From: Arthrobacter ulcerisalmonis
GTDB taxonomy: Bacteria > Actinomycetota > Actinomycetes > Actinomycetales > Micrococcaceae
Direction: 5' to 3'
Assembly (NCBI RefSeq): GCF_900609065.1
Contig: NZ_UXAU01000020.1
Location: forward strand, 1 to 64,000
DNA: 64,000 bases
Part shown: one piece after another, positions 25,584-33,455 of the stretch
How the letters are laid out: the number at the start of each line of letters is the position of its first letter
Position numbering within the stretch: the stretch's first letter is position 1
Notes under the pieces: generated by a model
What the model was told of the DNA's origin: nothing
The model's database searches: none
Seen by the model: the letters and a program-made list of their open reading frames with translations, nothing else
Translations under genes and position numbers: made by a program

Positions 25584-25635
25584 CACGCAACCAACTTTCC
25601 TTCAGAGCCAACAGGGCAGAGATCATTCTCTGCCC
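25553..25635 (+). promoter_or_regulatory. Attenuator hairpins of the DAHP synthase leader
   Basis: GTTGGCTCTG (25553-25562, within the leader peptide frame) pairs perfectly over 10 bp with CAGAGCCAAC (25603-25612). A shorter competing stem GGCTC/GAGCC (25556-25560 with 25566-25570) also exists. A perfect 9-bp hairpin GGGCAGAGA-TCAT-TCTCTGCCC (25614-25635) follows and could terminate, although no T run is present. Translation of the leader would cover the 5' pairing strand, so ribosome position should change which stems form. The exact on/off logic cannot be decided by eye. Confidence 0.6.
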
Positions 25636-25695
25636 TTCGCCATTTCCCGGCGGGTTCTGATTGGGCCCGCTTCCCTTCCCGGAACAGGACCCAGC

Positions 25696-26895
25696 ATGAG
25701 CACCGCAACAGCATCCAGCGCAGCACCGGCCGCTTCGCCTTCCACCAGGCAGGCCTCCGCGTCGACCTCGAACCTGCGGGTCAGCGAATTCACTGCGCTG
25801 CCCACCCCTGCCGAGATCATTGCCGAACTTCCGCTGGACGCCCGGGCGGCTGCCGTCGTCGAACGCGGCCGCGATGAGGTGCGCGCCATCATGGACGGCC
25901 TGGATGACAGGCTGCTGGTCATTGTTGGGCCCTGCTCCATCCACGATCCCAAGGCCGGGCTGGAGTACGCCCGCAAGCTGGTCAGCCAGGCCGAGAAGCA
26001 CAAGGCGGACCTGCTGATCGTGATGCGGACGTACTTCGAGAAGCCGCGGACCACGGTGGGCTGGAAGGGCCTGATCAACGATCCTCGACTGGACGGTAGC
26101 CACGACATGGTGGCCGGCCTGCGCGCCGCCCGGGGGTTCCTCGCCCAGGTCACGGCGCTGGGACTGCCCACGGCCACCGAGTTCCTGGAACCGATCAGCC
26201 CGCAATACATGGCCGACCTGATCAGCTGGGGCGCGATCGGCGCGCGTACCACCGAGAGCCAGATTCACCGGCAGCTGGCATCCGGGCTGTCCATGCCGAT
26301 CGGCTTCAAGAACGGGACCGACGGCGGCCTGCAGGTGGCCATCGATGCGTGTGGCGCGGCTGGAGCAGCGCAGGCATTCCTGGGCATCGACGGCGACGGC
26401 AGGGCTGCGCTGGTGGCCACGGCGGGGAACCCCGACACGCACGTCATCCTCCGTGGCGGCCGGGGTGGCCCCAACTACTCACCGGCCGACGTCGAAGCTG
26501 CCTCGGCGCAGTTGGCCGCCAAGGGGCTGAATCCGCGGCTGATCGTCGATGCCAGCCACGCCAATAGCGGGAAGAGCCATCATCGGCAGGCTGAGGTGGC
26601 GCTGGAAATTGGCGCCCAGCTCGAAGACGGCGGCCCAGCAGCACAAGCCATTGCCGGGGTCATGCTGGAGAGTTTCCTGGTGGGTGGCGCGCAGAATTTG
26701 GACGTTGCCGACCACGCTGCAGGCCGTGATGACCTGGTGTACGGCCAGAGTGTCACCGATGCCTGCATGGAGTGGGAGGTCTCGGCGGCGGTGCTGGAGC
26801 AGCTGGCTGCATCGGCCAGGAAGCGCCGCGCGGCCTGCTCGCGGCCCGGAACTACTTTCACATCTACCTCAGGAGCATCTACAGTATCTAGATAA
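25696..26895 (+). CDS. aroG: 3-deoxy-7-phosphoheptulonate synthase (class I, AroG-like)
   Basis: First enzyme of aromatic amino acid synthesis: phosphoenolpyruvate plus erythrose 4-phosphate gives DAHP. Class I signatures: LLVIVGPCSIHDPKAGLEYA, MRTYFEKPRTTVGWKGLINDP, GARTTESQIHRQLASGLSMPIGFKNGTDG, and the metal-binding region IVDASHANSGKSHHRQ. Start ATG 25696 gives 399 residues; the frame is open upstream to 25540, but that segment lies in the leader RNA. The N-terminal about 30 residues and the Ser/Thr-rich C-terminal 20 residues are outside the conserved fold. The attenuator upstream suggests control by charged aromatic tRNAs. Confidence 0.92.
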   Translation: MSTATASSAAPAASPSTRQASASTSNLRVSEFTALPTPAEIIAELPLDARAAAVVERGRDEVRAIMDGLDDRLLVIVGPCSIHDPKAGLEYARKLVSQAEKHKADLLIVMRTYFEKPRTTVGWKGLINDPRLDGSHDMVAGLRAARGFLAQVTALGLPTATEFLEPISPQYMADLISWGAIGARTTESQIHRQLASGLSMPIGFKNGTDGGLQVAIDACGAAGAAQAFLGIDGDGRAALVATAGNPDTHVILRGGRGGPNYSPADVEAASAQLAAKGLNPRLIVDASHANSGKSHHRQAEVALEIGAQLEDGGPAAQAIAGVMLESFLVGGAQNLDVADHAAGRDDLVYGQSVTDACMEWEVSAAVLEQLAASARKRRAACSRPGTTFTSTSGASTVSR

Positions 26896-26986
26896 GTGCT
26901 TGGTGGATGGGCTCAGCATCGATGAACACCGCATTTGCGTGATTTGGGGTCACCTGTGTCCATCCATCAGCGAAGGAAATAAGGAA

Positions 26987-27199
26987 ATGCCGGCAGAACA
27001 GAACTTCTCCAACTCGAAGTTTCTGACCGTGGCTGAAGTTGCCGAGGTCATGCGCGTCTCCAAGATGACCGTGTACCGGCTGGTGCATGCCGGCGAGATG
27101 CCAGCTGTGCGGTTTGGCCGGTCTTATCGTGTGCCTGAGGCCGCGGTGGAAAACTACTTGCGGAACGCGGTGGTGGACGGGCACACGGAAACCGCGTAG
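26987..27199 (+). CDS. Small excisionase-type HTH protein
   Basis: A 70-residue DNA-binding protein of the MerR/excisionase HTH_17 type: FLTVAEVAEVMRVSKMTVYRLVHAGEMPAVRFGRSYRVPEAAVENYL. ATG at 26987 is preceded by AAGGAAATAAGGA. It precedes the bS22 gene, an arrangement I recall as conserved in actinobacteria (in Mycobacterium tuberculosis a similar pair follows proC). Despite the excisionase name no phage genes are nearby, so a chromosomal regulatory role is likely. Confidence 0.85.
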   Translation: MPAEQNFSNSKFLTVAEVAEVMRVSKMTVYRLVHAGEMPAVRFGRSYRVPEAAVENYLRNAVVDGHTETA

Positions 27200-27389
27200 C
27201 CGCTTTCGCCTTAAATATGGTGATTTGGTGCGCCTACAGCCGTGCGGTCAAGGATCGGCCCCGGGAAGCGGTACCCTGTTAAGGAACGTTTTACGTCATT
27301 GTAAGAATCTGTCGGTTGCTCAGTTCGTAGCTTCGTCCACGGACCATCCCCATCAGACAGGTACTGCATCTAGTTTGTAAGGAACTTTC

Positions 27390-27488
27390 GTGGGTTCAGT
27401 TATTAAGAAGCGTCGCAAGCGTATGGCCAAGAAGAAGCACCGCAAGCTGCTTCGCAAGACCCGTCACCAGCGTCGCAATAAGAAGTAG
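27390..27488 (+). CDS. 30S ribosomal protein bS22 (AURKAIP1/COX24-type)
   Basis: A 32-residue, extremely basic protein (GSVIKKRRKRMAKKKHRKLL then RKTRHQRRNKK). This is the actinobacterial bS22 or COX24-type peptide that binds 16S rRNA in the small subunit. Starts at GTG 27390 with AAGGAAC just upstream. It is easily missed because of its size. A strong terminator follows 21 bp after the stop, so it is the last gene of its unit, after the HTH gene. Confidence 0.9.
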   Translation: MGSVIKKRRKRMAKKKHRKLLRKTRHQRRNKK

Positions 27489-27508
27489 AGATACTTCGCA
27501 ACGCATGG

Positions 27509-27542
27509 AAATGCCCGCAACCTTCACAGGTGGCGGGCATTT
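27509..27542 (+). terminator. Intrinsic terminator after bS22
   Basis: Perfect 10-bp stem AAATGCCCGC / GCGGGCATTT with a 14-nt loop that can add CC/GG pairs. The stem ends in TTT, followed by CGCGTTTC. It would stop transcripts from bS22, and partly those of the convergent HAD gene. Confidence 0.85.
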
Positions 27543-27625
27543 CGCGTTTCTGGGGCCGTGACTTTCCATCGGCAGGAAACCACGACGACGGCGCGGACCC
27601 TGGGTGCCCAGCTCCGGGGAGGCTG

Positions 27626-28441
27626 TCAGGCCCGTGGGCCGCGGATCCGGGCGTAGCCGCGCCAGAGGCCGTAGACGGCCCCACCAGCGGTGGCAGCCTT
27701 GAGGCCCAGGGTGGCTGCGCGGCGGCCCGAGCGGAAGTCGTACACCGGCCAGTTGTTGTCCTTGGCGTGCTTGCGCAACCGGGCATCCGGGTTGATGGCC
27801 ACGGGGTGGCCCACCAGGCTGAGCAGGGGGACGTCGTTGAAGGAGTCGCTGTAGGCCCAGCAGCGTTGCAGGTCCAGGCCCTCTGTGTCAGCCAGCGCCT
27901 GCACGGCCACAGCTTTGGCCGGTCCGTGCAGGATGTCGCCCACCAGGTGTCCGGTGTAGTGGCCGTCCGCCACCTCGCCTACAGTGCCCAACGCACCGGT
28001 GAGGCCCAGCCGAGTGGAAATGACCGTGGCCACCTCTATGGGCGTGGCCGTGACCAGCCAGACCCGACGGCCCACCCGGAGGTGCTGCTGGGCCAGCGCC
28101 CTGGCCCCCGGCCAGATCCGGGAGGCGATCCGCTCGTCGTAAACCTCTTCACCCAAGGCCTTGATGTCGGCGACGGAGATGCCGGCGGCCAAGGTCAACG
28201 CGGAGTCGCGGACCGAATGGACGTCGTCGATGCTCTCGCCGCGAGCCACGAACTTAAATTGCTTCCACGCGAACCCCGCCGCCTGGGTCAAGGTGAAGGC
28301 GCCGCGCTGGTGCATCTTGCGGCCAATGTGGAACAGGCTGGCGCCACGCATCAGGGTGTTGTCCACATCGAAGAACGCTGCCTCGCCCAGGTGCTGCGGT
28401 GCAGCCTGGGTTGGGACTGCGGCGAACGTCTCCTGGGGCAT
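27626..28441 (-). CDS. HAD-IB family hydrolase (SerB1-like)
   Basis: Haloacid dehalogenase-superfamily phosphatase of subfamily IB. Motif I FFDVDNTLM gives the two catalytic Asp, motif II VTATP the Ser/Thr, and motif III AYSDSFNDVPLL the metal-binding acids. The C-terminus has a basic hydrophobic segment (RRAATLGLKAATAGGAVYGL). I prefer ATG 28441 to the TTG six codons upstream. Actinobacterial relatives are annotated as phosphoserine phosphatase-like, but the substrate is uncertain. Divergent from the glutaredoxin-like gene. Confidence 0.87.
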   Translation of the reverse strand: MPQETFAAVPTQAAPQHLGEAAFFDVDNTLMRGASLFHIGRKMHQRGAFTLTQAAGFAWKQFKFVARGESIDDVHSVRDSALTLAAGISVADIKALGEEVYDERIASRIWPGARALAQQHLRVGRRVWLVTATPIEVATVISTRLGLTGALGTVGEVADGHYTGHLVGDILHGPAKAVAVQALADTEGLDLQRCWAYSDSFNDVPLLSLVGHPVAINPDARLRKHAKDNNWPVYDFRSGRRAATLGLKAATAGGAVYGLWRGYARIRGPRA

Positions 28442-28511
28442 GGACTCGAGTCTAGTCAATCCCAGGGCTGCCCGCGTCGCGGCTCGGTGCCAGCGGGGCT
28501 ACGGTTAACGG

Positions 28512-28766
28512 ATGCCCACTCCTGACATTGTGCTCATCACCAAGGCCGACTGCCACCTGTGTACGGCAGCCCGGCTAGCAGTGGACAGGGTTACCGGCGA
28601 GCTGGGTCTGGGCTGGACCGAGGAACAGGTTGACCAGCAACCCGAACTCCGTGACCGCTTCGCCGAAGAGATCCCTGTGGTCCTGGTCAACGGCGTGCAG
28701 CGCGACTTCTGGAAGATCGATGAAGCACGCCTAAGCCGGGTACTGCGGAAAGCAATGGCCGGCTAG
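28512..28766 (+). CDS. Glutaredoxin-like (DUF836) protein
   Basis: An 84-residue thioredoxin-fold protein. It starts with a beta-strand and the redox motif CHLC (residues 14-17), and has the cis-Pro region EEIPVVLVNG. This is a small thiol oxidoreductase that may reduce protein or mycothiol disulphides. It lies about 90 bp upstream of rex on the same strand, a linkage seen in other actinobacteria. Confidence 0.87.
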   Translation: MPTPDIVLITKADCHLCTAARLAVDRVTGELGLGWTEEQVDQQPELRDRFAEEIPVVLVNGVQRDFWKIDEARLSRVLRKAMAG

Positions 28767-28858
28767 GCGAAGGTGCGGGCGGAGCACGTCACGGCTTTGT
28801 TGGCGGCCTGCCGCGGGCTCTAGAGTGGATATACAACACGACACGTAAGGGAGGCCCG

Positions 28859-29581
28859 GTGACGATGCCAGGATCAGCCCCCCAACCTGTCCCCGAACTC
28901 CCGGCGGACCCGGATCTCGCGGAAATCTCAGGCGCGCCAACCAAGCAGATCCCGCCGGCAGCAGTGGCCCGCCTGACCATCTATCTCCGTGCCTTGACCT
29001 CATTGATGGGCGACGGCGTCGAACGCGTTTCGTCCGAATCCCTCGCGGAAGCGTCCGGGGTGAGTTCCGCGACGTTGCGGAAGGACCTCTCGCACGTGGG
29101 CTCCTACGGCACCCGAGGCGTGGGCTATGAGGTGCAATACCTGAGCCGACACATCACCGCAGCCCTGGGCCTCACCCACGACTGGAAAGTCGCCATTGTG
29201 GGCGCCGGCAACCTGGGCAAAGCCTTGGCCAGGTATGGCGGGTTCGAATCTCGCGGCTTTGACGTGGTGGCCATTTTCGACGCCGACCCCATGGTGGTGG
29301 GCAACGAGGTGGGCTGGTTGCGGGTCAGCCACGTCTCAGACCTGGAAACAGTGGTGCGACGCACGGGCGCCAACATGGCGGTGCTGGCCCTGCCGGCGGC
29401 CGTGGCTCAGGACGTCTGCGATAGGGTCATCGCCGCGGGCGTCAACAGCGTGCTCAGCTTTGCGCCCGTGATGCTCCAAGTGCCCGACGGCGTAAACCTG
29501 CGCAAGGTGGATATGGCCACGGAACTGCAGATCCTGGCGTACCACGCACAGCGGGCGCAGGCTCCGGGTCAAACCGCCTGA
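28859..29581 (+). CDS. rex: Redox-sensing transcriptional repressor Rex
   Basis: Senses the NADH/NAD+ ratio and represses respiratory and fermentative genes. The N-terminal winged helix includes RVSSESLAEASGVSSATLRKDLSHVGSYGTRGVGY, with the Lys and Tyr/Gly residues typical of Rex DNA contacts. The Rossmann domain has VAIVGAGNLGKAL, and IFDADP at the end of the second strand. The swapped C-terminal helix holds QILAYHAQRAQ. An 8-nt AAGGGAGG precedes; GTG 28859 and ATG 28865 are both possible starts. No perfect Rex box is seen in its own promoter. Candidate targets nearby include the cytochrome and quinone genes. Confidence 0.95.
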   Translation: MTMPGSAPQPVPELPADPDLAEISGAPTKQIPPAAVARLTIYLRALTSLMGDGVERVSSESLAEASGVSSATLRKDLSHVGSYGTRGVGYEVQYLSRHITAALGLTHDWKVAIVGAGNLGKALARYGGFESRGFDVVAIFDADPMVVGNEVGWLRVSHVSDLETVVRRTGANMAVLALPAAVAQDVCDRVIAAGVNSVLSFAPVMLQVPDGVNLRKVDMATELQILAYHAQRAQAPGQTA

Positions 29582-29624
29582 GCGGTACCGAAGCCCACGC
29601 CCGCAGGGGTGGAGCAGGGTTCAG

Positions 29625-30365
29625 TTACCGCCCATAGGGGGCGCCAGCACTGAAGTTGGGGTTCTGCTTGCTGAAGTACGGCGAGTTCGCCGGCAGGTAC
29701 AGCAGGACGATCGCGGCGACGCCCAGCAGGATGGAGACCAGTTGCAGGATGCCGTACAGGGCGCCGAAAGCGAAGAGTCCACCGAAGAGGCCGAAGATGG
29801 AAAGGACGGCGAAGACAGTGCCCAGGATGCGGGCCCAGTTCTTGCCCTTCTTGACGGGGAAAGCCACCAGGCAATAGAGGCCGATAGAGATCAACGCGCC
29901 AACGATGCCGCCAAAGACCAGGCTGGACTCGACCATCTCGGAGAAGCCGTCCGGCAGTGACTGGCCTGTCCCCGCCATCTGCTCAACCATCATTTTGTTG
30001 AAGAAGGGGGCGCCGGTGAACGCAAGCACCAGTGAGGCGATGGCTGACAGTGCGCCGGCAACCAGGATCATCTTGAAGGAAAGCAAGACCTGCGCCGGGA
30101 TGGTCCGGGGACCCTCGGGGGCGGCGCCGTAGGGAGACGCGTACGGAGCAGGCTGCCCGAATGCCGGTGGCTGCGGCTGGCCATACTGCGGCGCGTTCTG
30201 GCCATACTGCGGAGCATTCTGCCCGTACTGGGGGGCGTTTTGCCCGTACTGCGGCGGATTGGGCTGTGCGTTCTGGCCGTACTGCGGCGCGTTTCGCCCG
30301 TATTGGGGCTGTCCGGACGGCGTGTTGCCGGACTGGGGATCGTTCGGGACGGGAGGAGTACTCAT
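29625..30365 (-). CDS. Membrane protein with N-terminal QYGQNAP repeats
   Basis: A 246-residue protein. The first about 95 residues are a cytosolic low-complexity region rich in Pro, Gln, Tyr, Gly and Asn, with the heptad QYGQNAP or close variants repeated about six times. Four predicted transmembrane helices follow (about residues 98-118, 150-170, 180-205 and 208-230), resembling DUF4064-type proteins. Function unknown. Tyr/Gln-rich tails on actinobacterial membrane proteins may drive self-association, which is inference. Confidence 0.8.
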   Translation of the reverse strand: MSTPPVPNDPQSGNTPSGQPQYGRNAPQYGQNAQPNPPQYGQNAPQYGQNAPQYGQNAPQYGQPQPPAFGQPAPYASPYGAAPEGPRTIPAQVLLSFKMILVAGALSAIASLVLAFTGAPFFNKMMVEQMAGTGQSLPDGFSEMVESSLVFGGIVGALISIGLYCLVAFPVKKGKNWARILGTVFAVLSIFGLFGGLFAFGALYGILQLVSILLGVAAIVLLYLPANSPYFSKQNPNFSAGAPYGR

Positions 30366-30594
30366 GAAGTGTTCCTTACTCTCGGGATTCCAGGTGGGCT
30401 GCCGGGAGCTGACCTGTGCCGTGCCCCCAACATGGCTTCATTCCACCGTACCCTTGCCCCTCCGCGTTACGGGTCATCCCGGGGAGGTATTCGGTGCAGA
30501 TTTCCGCGGCTGAGCAGCAGATTCACTGGGACGCCAACCCGCCGGCAGCTCAGCAAATCCGCCTGAGGAACAACTCAACCAGCCTTAAACACCT

Positions 30595-30629
30595 CAACCC
30601 CGGCAGGGACCAGGTCCGAGTCGGGGTTG
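30595..30629 (-). terminator. Hairpin downstream of yceI
   Basis: CAACCCCG (30595-30602) and CGGGGTTG (30622-30629) form an 8-bp stem enclosing a small GGAC/GTCC stem. It lies 22 bp after the yceI stop. Read on the minus strand it is followed by AGGTGTTT, a weak T stretch. Confidence 0.6.
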
Positions 30630-30651
30630 CGGGGGAGTGCTGGAAGGTATA

Positions 30652-31203
30652 TCAGGCAGCTGCGGGTGCGATGAAGGCGAGTTCCAGGTTGATGGCAACC
30701 TTGTCGCTGACCAGAACGCCGCCGGCTTCCAGGGCCGCGTTCCAGGTCAGGCCGAACTCCTTGCGGCTGATGGTGGTCTTGGCGCTGACGCCGGCGCGGG
30801 TGTTGCCGAACGGGTCAACAGCAATGCCGTTGAATTCGGTAGCAAGGGTGACGGACTTGGTGATGCCCTTGATGGTGAGGTCGCCGGTGAGCTGGTAGTC
30901 GTCGTCGTCGGACGTCAGGGCGTTGGACACGAAGGTCATTTCGGGGAACTGCTCAACGTCGAAGAAGTCGGCGCCGCGGACGTGGCCGTCGCGGTTGGCG
31001 TCGCCCGAGTCAAAGCTCTTGGTCGCGATGGTGGCGCTGATCTTGGTGTCTGCAACGTCGGCGGCAAGCTCCAGGGTGGCGGCAGCGTCGGTGAACTGGC
31101 CGCGGACCTTGCTGATGCCTGCGTGGCGGACGGTGAAGCCGATTTCGCTGTGCGAGGCGTCGAGGTTCCAGGTGCCGAGGGTGGAGTTTGCGGGAAGTGC
31201 CAT
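30652..31203 (-). CDS. YceI family lipid-binding-fold protein
   Basis: A 183-residue protein of the YceI lipocalin-like family that binds isoprenoid or amphiphilic ligands in relatives. Signature elements are GTWNLDASHSEIGFTVRHAGISKVRGQFTD near the N-terminus, FFDVEQFPEMTF, GDLTIKGITKSVTL, and the terminal beta-strand. No signal peptide, so the actinobacterial form is cytoplasmic. Its promoter gap (31204-31386), shared with the divergent phosphatase gene, contains short palindromes at 31277-31290 (CATGCA-TT-TGCATG) and 31331-31347 (TTCTAC-TGGAT-GTAGAA). Confidence 0.9.
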   Translation of the reverse strand: MALPANSTLGTWNLDASHSEIGFTVRHAGISKVRGQFTDAAATLELAADVADTKISATIATKSFDSGDANRDGHVRGADFFDVEQFPEMTFVSNALTSDDDDYQLTGDLTIKGITKSVTLATEFNGIAVDPFGNTRAGVSAKTTISRKEFGLTWNAALEAGGVLVSDKVAINLELAFIAPAAA

Positions 31204-31276
31204 GGGAGTGCTCCTTGAAGTGGAAGGTCAACGGCCGAAGCTTGAAGCCTCAACTAATTGCTGTATCCAGTATAAG

Positions 31277-31347
31277 CATGCATTTGCATGTTTTGTTCCC
31301 GCGGCTGGAACAATTCTTCAGAAATTTGAGTTCTACTGGATGTAGAA
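31277..31347. promoter_or_regulatory. Two small palindromes in a divergent AT-rich promoter
   Basis: CATGCA-TT-TGCATG (31277-31290) lies near the yceI promoter, and TTCTAC-TGGAT-GTAGAA (31331-31347) nearer the phosphatase gene. They may be operators for unknown regulators. Short palindromes of this size can arise by chance. Confidence 0.35.
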
Positions 31348-31386
31348 GATTTCGGATCGCAAGCCTTCTTTGAGAAACTGGTAAAC

Positions 31387-32067
31387 ATGCCCCAAGCCAC
31401 TGTCCATCTGCTCCGCCACGGCGAGGTCCATAATCCCGACGGCGTCCTGTACGGCAGGCTCCCCGAATTCCACCTCTCCGAGCTGGGCCAGGAGATGGCC
31501 CGCACCCTCGCGGGACACTTCACCGAGCGCGCTGCCGCAGGTGCCCGCATCACCCACCTCGTGGCGTCGCCGCTGGTCCGCGCGCAGGAGACCGCCGCGC
31601 CCACGGCCGAGGCACTGGGCCTGGATATCACTACGGACAGCCGGATCATCGAAGCCGAAAACTACTTCGAGGGCATGAAGGTCAACCGCGCAGAGTTGCG
31701 CAGGCCCAAGCATTGGGCGAAGTTCGTTAACCCGTTGCGCCCGTCGTGGGGTGAGCCCTATAAGGCGCAGGTGGCCCGCATGATGGCCGCCGCGCAGGAT
31801 GCACGACTGAAAGCCATCGAAGCGGCCAACGGCGACTTCGGCGGGTCCGGGCCGGAGGCCATCATGGTCAGCCACCAGTTGCCTATCTGGTCCACTCGCC
31901 TCAGCGCTGAGGGTCGCAAGTTGTGGCACGATCCGCGGAAGCGCGAATGCACCCTCACCTCCGTCACGTCCTTGGTGTTCGACGGCGAGGGTAGCCTCAT
32001 CCGCGTCAGCTACAGCGAGCCTGCTGCCGCGCTTCTGCCCGGTGCAGCCAGCACCCCGGGGGCATGA
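31387..32067 (+). CDS. Histidine phosphatase (phosphoglycerate mutase-like)
   Basis: A 226-residue member of the histidine phosphatase superfamily. The phosphorylated His is in LLRHGEVHNPDG, the second catalytic Arg in SPLVRAQETA, and a later His in MVSHQLPIW. It is first of the coupled cytochrome c maturation operon and overlaps the next gene by 4 bp (ATGA). The same order, phosphatase then TlpA, CcdA, ResB, CcsB, is what I recall from mycobacteria. Its role in that pathway is not known. Confidence 0.88.
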   Translation: MPQATVHLLRHGEVHNPDGVLYGRLPEFHLSELGQEMARTLAGHFTERAAAGARITHLVASPLVRAQETAAPTAEALGLDITTDSRIIEAENYFEGMKVNRAELRRPKHWAKFVNPLRPSWGEPYKAQVARMMAAAQDARLKAIEAANGDFGGSGPEAIMVSHQLPIWSTRLSAEGRKLWHDPRKRECTLTSVTSLVFDGEGSLIRVSYSEPAAALLPGAASTPGA

Positions 32068-32684
32068 AGATGACAAAGGAACAACCACTGACCTCGCGCC
32101 GAAGCGTCCTGACCGTGGGCGGCCTGGCCCTCACCGCACTAACGGTGGGCCTTTCGGGGTGTGCCCAGAGCGATGCTTTGGCCGACCAGGCGAGGGCTGG
32201 TGACAACAAGAACTATGTGGCCGGCGACGGCTCCGTCACCGAGTTTGCCGCCGCTGACCGAAAATCAGCCATCCAGATCACCGGCACGCTTTTCGATGGC
32301 ACCGATGTTACCCCTGAAGATTTCCAGGGCAAGGTTACGGTGTTGAACTTCTGGTTTGCCGCCTGCGCACCCTGCCGGGTTGAGGCGCCCTCGCTTGAGG
32401 AGTTGCACCAGGAGTTCAAGGACAATGGCGTGCAGTTCTTCGGCGTCAACCTGAGGGATGAGAAAGCCACCGCCGAGGCATTCGACAAGACCTTCAACCT
32501 GACGTACCCCAGCTTCGATGACAAGGACGGCGGCGTCCTGTTGGCCGTTTCCGGCCTGGTTCCTCCGGGCGCTGTCCCCACCACCTTGGTGCTGGACAAG
32601 CAGGGCCGGGTGGCCTCGCGTGTCTTGGGCCAGATCGAAAAGGGCACCCTGAAGGCCCTCATCGCCAGCGCCGTGGCAGAGTAG
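32064..32684 (+). CDS. TlpA/ResA-like thioredoxin lipoprotein
   Basis: Extracytoplasmic thiol-disulphide oxidoreductase, anchored as a lipoprotein. The N-terminus has a twin-arginine-like SRRSV and the lipobox GLSGC (Cys 33). The thioredoxin fold carries the redox motif CAPC (Cys 101 and 104) in LNFWFAACAPCRVEAP and the cis-Pro in VPPGAVPTTLVLD. It should keep apocytochrome c haem-binding cysteines reduced, using electrons passed by CcdA, the next gene. Confidence 0.92.
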   Translation: MKMTKEQPLTSRRSVLTVGGLALTALTVGLSGCAQSDALADQARAGDNKNYVAGDGSVTEFAAADRKSAIQITGTLFDGTDVTPEDFQGKVTVLNFWFAACAPCRVEAPSLEELHQEFKDNGVQFFGVNLRDEKATAEAFDKTFNLTYPSFDDKDGGVLLAVSGLVPPGAVPTTLVLDKQGRVASRVLGQIEKGTLKALIASAVAE

Positions 32685-32699
32685 CGCCGGACGCACCTT

Positions 32700-33455
32700 G
32701 TGAATAACCCCTACGCGGAGACAATCCTGAGCGGTTCGCTGCTGCTGGCCATCCCCGTGGCCCTGCTGGCTGGCCTGGTCTCCTTCCTTTCCCCCTGCGT
32801 GCTGCCCCTGGTCCCCGGATACCTGGGCTACGTGACGGGCCTGAGCGGCGTAGACCTGGAGAAGCAGAAGCGCGGCCGCATGTTCGCGGGCATTGGCCTG
32901 TTTGTGCTCGGCTTCTCCGTAATTTTTGTCCTCCTGGGCGGCGCCTTCGGGCAGCTGGGGACCATGATTACGGGATCGCAAAACGCCTGGATCACCCAGC
33001 TGCTGGGCATTTTGGTGATCATTATGGGCGTGGTGTTCATGGGCGGGTTTGGCTGGTTGCAGCGGGACGCAAAGATCCACGCCAAGCCACCCACCGGCCT
33101 CTGGGGTGCGCCACTGCTCGGCCTGACCTTCGGCCTAGGCTGGGCGCCCTGCATTGGCCCCACCTACTCCGCAGTCCAACTGCTGAGCCTGTCTGGCGGG
33201 TCATCCGCCGCCAAGGGCGCGTTCCTGGCTTTCGTCTACAGCCTGGGCCTAGGCATCCCGTTCCTGCTGATCGCGTTGGCGGTCCGGCGGGGGATGGGCG
33301 TCATGACGTTCTTCCGGAAGCACCGCCTGGCCATCCAGCGCATGGGCGGCGGCATCCTGGTGGTGTTGGGCATCCTGATGGCTACCGGCGTCTGGGGCGC
33401 GTGGGTGACCGAACTGCAGTACTGGTTCCAAAACGATGTGAAGTTGCCAATCTGA
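32700..33455 (+). CDS. ccdA: Cytochrome c biogenesis protein CcdA
   Basis: Six-helix membrane protein that carries reducing power across the membrane to the TlpA/ResA thioredoxin. The two conserved Cys are in FLSPCVLPLVPGYLGY and LGWAPCIGPT. Start is GTG at 32700. Length (251 aa) is typical. Its stop overlaps the resB start by one base (TGATG), showing translational coupling. Confidence 0.95.
   Translation: MNNPYAETILSGSLLLAIPVALLAGLVSFLSPCVLPLVPGYLGYVTGLSGVDLEKQKRGRMFAGIGLFVLGFSVIFVLLGGAFGQLGTMITGSQNAWITQLLGILVIIMGVVFMGGFGWLQRDAKIHAKPPTGLWGAPLLGLTFGLGWAPCIGPTYSAVQLLSLSGGSSAAKGAFLAFVYSLGLGIPFLLIALAVRRGMGVMTFFRKHRLAIQRMGGGILVVLGILMATGVWGAWVTELQYWFQNDVKLPI

Noticed and set aside
25540..25695. 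Upstream in-frame extension of DAHP synthase from the ATG at 25540
   Set aside because: The added 52 residues match no part of the family, overlap the leader peptide in another frame, and pass through the hairpins. The conserved protein begins near ATG 25696.
28767..28858. Rex operator in the rex promoter
   Set aside because: No TTGTG-n6-CACAA-like palindrome is present in this gap.
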